Positions 15,390 to 16,528 of a stretch of DNA of 16,528 nt are shown in pieces. The stretch is from the NCBI GenBank assembly GCA_011523155.1, contig WTHL01000042.1:1-16528 (forward strand), read 5' to 3'. How positions within the stretch are numbered: position 1 is the first letter of the stretch; each line of letters opens with the position of its first letter. This stretch comes from Synechococcus sp. PL34863bin_39 (GTDB lineage Bacteria > Cyanobacteriota > Cyanobacteriia > PCC-6307 > Cyanobiaceae). The notes beneath the pieces were generated by a model. It had not been told where the DNA came from. It worked only from the letters and a program-made list of their open reading frames with translations, and did not search any database. Position numbers and translations under genes: made by a program.

Positions 15390-15416
15390 AGTCAATCCAC
15401 TGTGTGGTCTTCGCGA

Positions 15417-15680
15417 ATGGCGACTCCCTCAATGGCTGCTGGGTTGGTGATCACCGCCGCCGCAGCCTTCGTCGGCGGTGCGGCGGCCCTGGCCCAGCGA
15501 GAGATTCCCAAGGCCCCCGGCCATGATCAGTGCCCCCTCGGCTACGTGAACACACTGGGAACCACCTGCGTGTCACCCATTCACTACGAGGTCACCCCGA
15601 CCCACGGCAAAGCCTGTCCATCGGGATGGATGAACATCGGAGCGGGCTACTGCAAGAAGAAAACCCTGGGGATTTTCTGA
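15417..15680 (+). CDS. Secreted or membrane-anchored Cys-rich small protein (87 aa)
   Basis: Not recognised as a named family. From ATG 15417 the protein has a hydrophobic N-terminal segment (about residues 6-26, ending ALAQRE), like a signal peptide or anchor. Two copies of a 13-residue motif follow: CPLGYVNTLGTTC (39-51) and CPSGWMNIGAGYC (67-79), both CPxG-aromatic-xN-x5-C. The four cysteines could form two disulfide loops in the periplasm. A basic KKK follows the last cysteine. The GTG at 15402 would add five residues. It starts 27 bp after the AsnB-like gene and may be the last gene of that operon. Confidence 0.65.
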   Translation: MATPSMAAGLVITAAAAFVGGAAALAQREIPKAPGHDQCPLGYVNTLGTTCVSPIHYEVTPTHGKACPSGWMNIGAGYCKKKTLGIF

Positions 15681-15741
15681 CCGACGCGCCCGATGCCTCC
15701 TCGGCAGGCTTGTGCTTCTTCCAACTTTTTTCCAGCGGAAG

Positions 15742-15776
15742 CGTTTCAGGGACTACACACACGCTGAGCTGAAACG
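15742..15776. repeat. Inverted repeat CGTTTCAG-N19-CTGAAACG upstream of the amidohydrolase
   Basis: Perfect 8-bp arms at 15742-15749 and 15769-15776. A second, nested pairing exists: CAGCG 15733-15737 with CGCTG 15762-15766. It lies in the 124-bp gap before the M20 gene and after a T-run (15726-15731). No U-tract follows the right arm on the plus strand, so an operator or leader structure is likelier than a terminator of the upstream gene. Confidence 0.4.
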
Positions 15777-15804
15777 GAGATTGTGGGGGCCTCTTTGATG
15801 CGGG

Positions 15805-16528
15805 GTGAGGCACTTGACTCTGTTGGAAGCCAGGCAGGACATCTCCACCCAGAGCATTCCCAGACCCGCCCCACTGCTTGTACCGGACAGCACACGACTG
15901 GCTGCCAGCATTGAAGCGATGGCGGCCATCGGCCTCCAATCCGATGGAAGTGTGTGCCGGCGTGGCTTCAGTGATGAAGATCAGCTCGGACGGGACCGCC
16001 TCGCGGCCTGGATGAAGGATGCCGGCATGCGGGTTCGTGTTGATGCTGCAGGCAATCTCATCGGTCGATTGGATGGGCGCGACCCATCACGTCCAGCCCT
16101 GGTGACCGGATCGCACCTCGACACGGTTCCCACCGGCGGACGGTTTGATGGCGTGCTGGGCGTTCTCGCCGGACTTGAGGTGGTTCGCACACTGCAGTCC
16201 GCTGGCCGCTGCCTGAATCACCCCCTGGAGGTGATCGCTTTTGCCGACGAGGAGTCGACGATGGTGGGTTGCAAGGGCATGGCCGGCAGCGCCTGCTCGG
16301 ATCCAGACAGCTACGCGACAAGCAACGGCCAACCCATCGCGGAGAACCTCGAACGCATCGGCGGCCACTGGCCATCACTCGCGTCTGCCTGCCGCAGCGA
16401 TGGGGCGATCGCTGCCTTCGTGGAGCTCCACGTGGAACAGGGTGCTGTGCTGGAGCAACGGGGCGACACCATCGGTGTGGTGGAAGGTGTGGTCGGCCAG
16501 CGGCGGTTCAACGTGCGCATCGGTGGTC
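15805..16528 (+). CDS. M20-family Zn-dependent amidohydrolase (N-carbamoyl-amino acid / allantoate type), 3' end outside window
   Basis: This is the first ~241 codons of a dinuclear-zinc amidase. Seen: RGFSDED (53-59), GNLIGRLDG, the first metal ligands in TGSHLDTVPTGGRFDGVLGV (His104 and Asp115), ADEES (Glu149, Glu150), and FVELHVEQG with the next His ligand. This pattern marks the hydantoinase/carbamoylase branch, which includes allantoate amidohydrolase, N-carbamoyl-L-amino acid hydrolase and ureidoglycolate amidohydrolase. It should release ammonia and CO2 from a ureido compound. The start is uncertain: GTG 15805 is the furthest upstream after an in-frame stop, while TTG 15814 or a later start is possible. 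The right edge cuts the dimerisation and second catalytic part. Confidence 0.85.
   Translation, partial: MRHLTLLEARQDISTQSIPRPAPLLVPDSTRLAASIEAMAAIGLQSDGSVCRRGFSDEDQLGRDRLAAWMKDAGMRVRVDAAGNLIGRLDGRDPSRPALVTGSHLDTVPTGGRFDGVLGVLAGLEVVRTLQSAGRCLNHPLEVIAFADEESTMVGCKGMAGSACSDPDSYATSNGQPIAENLERIGGHWPSLASACRSDGAIAAFVELHVEQGAVLEQRGDTIGVVEGVVGQRRFNVRIGG

Noticed and set aside
15685..15731. Factor-independent terminator after the Cys-rich gene (T-run at 15726-15731)
   Set aside because: The nearest stem (TGCC/GGCA, 4 bp) is weak and lies about 20 nt before the T-run, so no convincing terminator structure forms.

Overview
The window is dense, GC-rich bacterial DNA with short intergenic gaps. It fits a marine picocyanobacterium of the Synechococcus/Cyanobium lineage. 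The grounds are a UbiD-type decarboxylase next to a class II aroA, a complete glucosylglycerate (GGA) gene set, few Shine-Dalgarno sites, and NtcA- and CRP-type operators. No tRNA, rRNA, CRISPR array, insertion sequence or phage gene was seen.

Left part (1-5.0 kb), mostly housekeeping. The 3' end of ubiD (plastoquinone pathway) runs into aroA (shikimate pathway). aroA overlaps an MnmC/MnmD-like methyltransferase gene. An intergenic stretch of about 260 bp then carries a textbook CRP-type palindrome ahead of a small membrane protein gene. glmU (UDP-GlcNAc synthesis) and a 65-residue hypothetical follow.

Middle part (5.0-10.2 kb), compatible-solute module. gpgS (minus strand) is divergent from a GH13_18 phosphorylase gene, probably glucosylglycerate phosphorylase. 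That gene is translationally coupled to gpgP. Together they would make GGA from 3-phosphoglycerate plus an NDP-glucose and recover it by phosphorolysis. The tail of gpgP is overprinted on the 3' end of the convergent murF.

Right part (10.2-16.5 kb), probable nitrogen or ureido metabolism. A Na+/solute symporter gene (SSS family, DUR3-like by eye) is flanked by two single-pass membrane micro-ORFs of 47 and 53 codons, too short for usual ORF cut-offs. The upstream one overlaps the symporter by ATGA. After a perfect NtcA-type palindrome comes a transcarbamylase of the aspartate carbamoyltransferase (ATCase) superfamily. It keeps the carbamoyl-phosphate site but has lost the aspartate-binding Arg-x-Gln. 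Next are an AsnB-like glutamine amidotransferase/synthetase 11 bp downstream, a secreted Cys-rich protein built from a duplicated 13-residue loop, and a truncated M20-family N-carbamoyl/allantoate-type amidohydrolase. This block is the best candidate for an undescribed system: a carbamoylated or amidated metabolite that is made, transported or degraded under nitrogen control. That role is inference. The substrate cannot be read from sequence.
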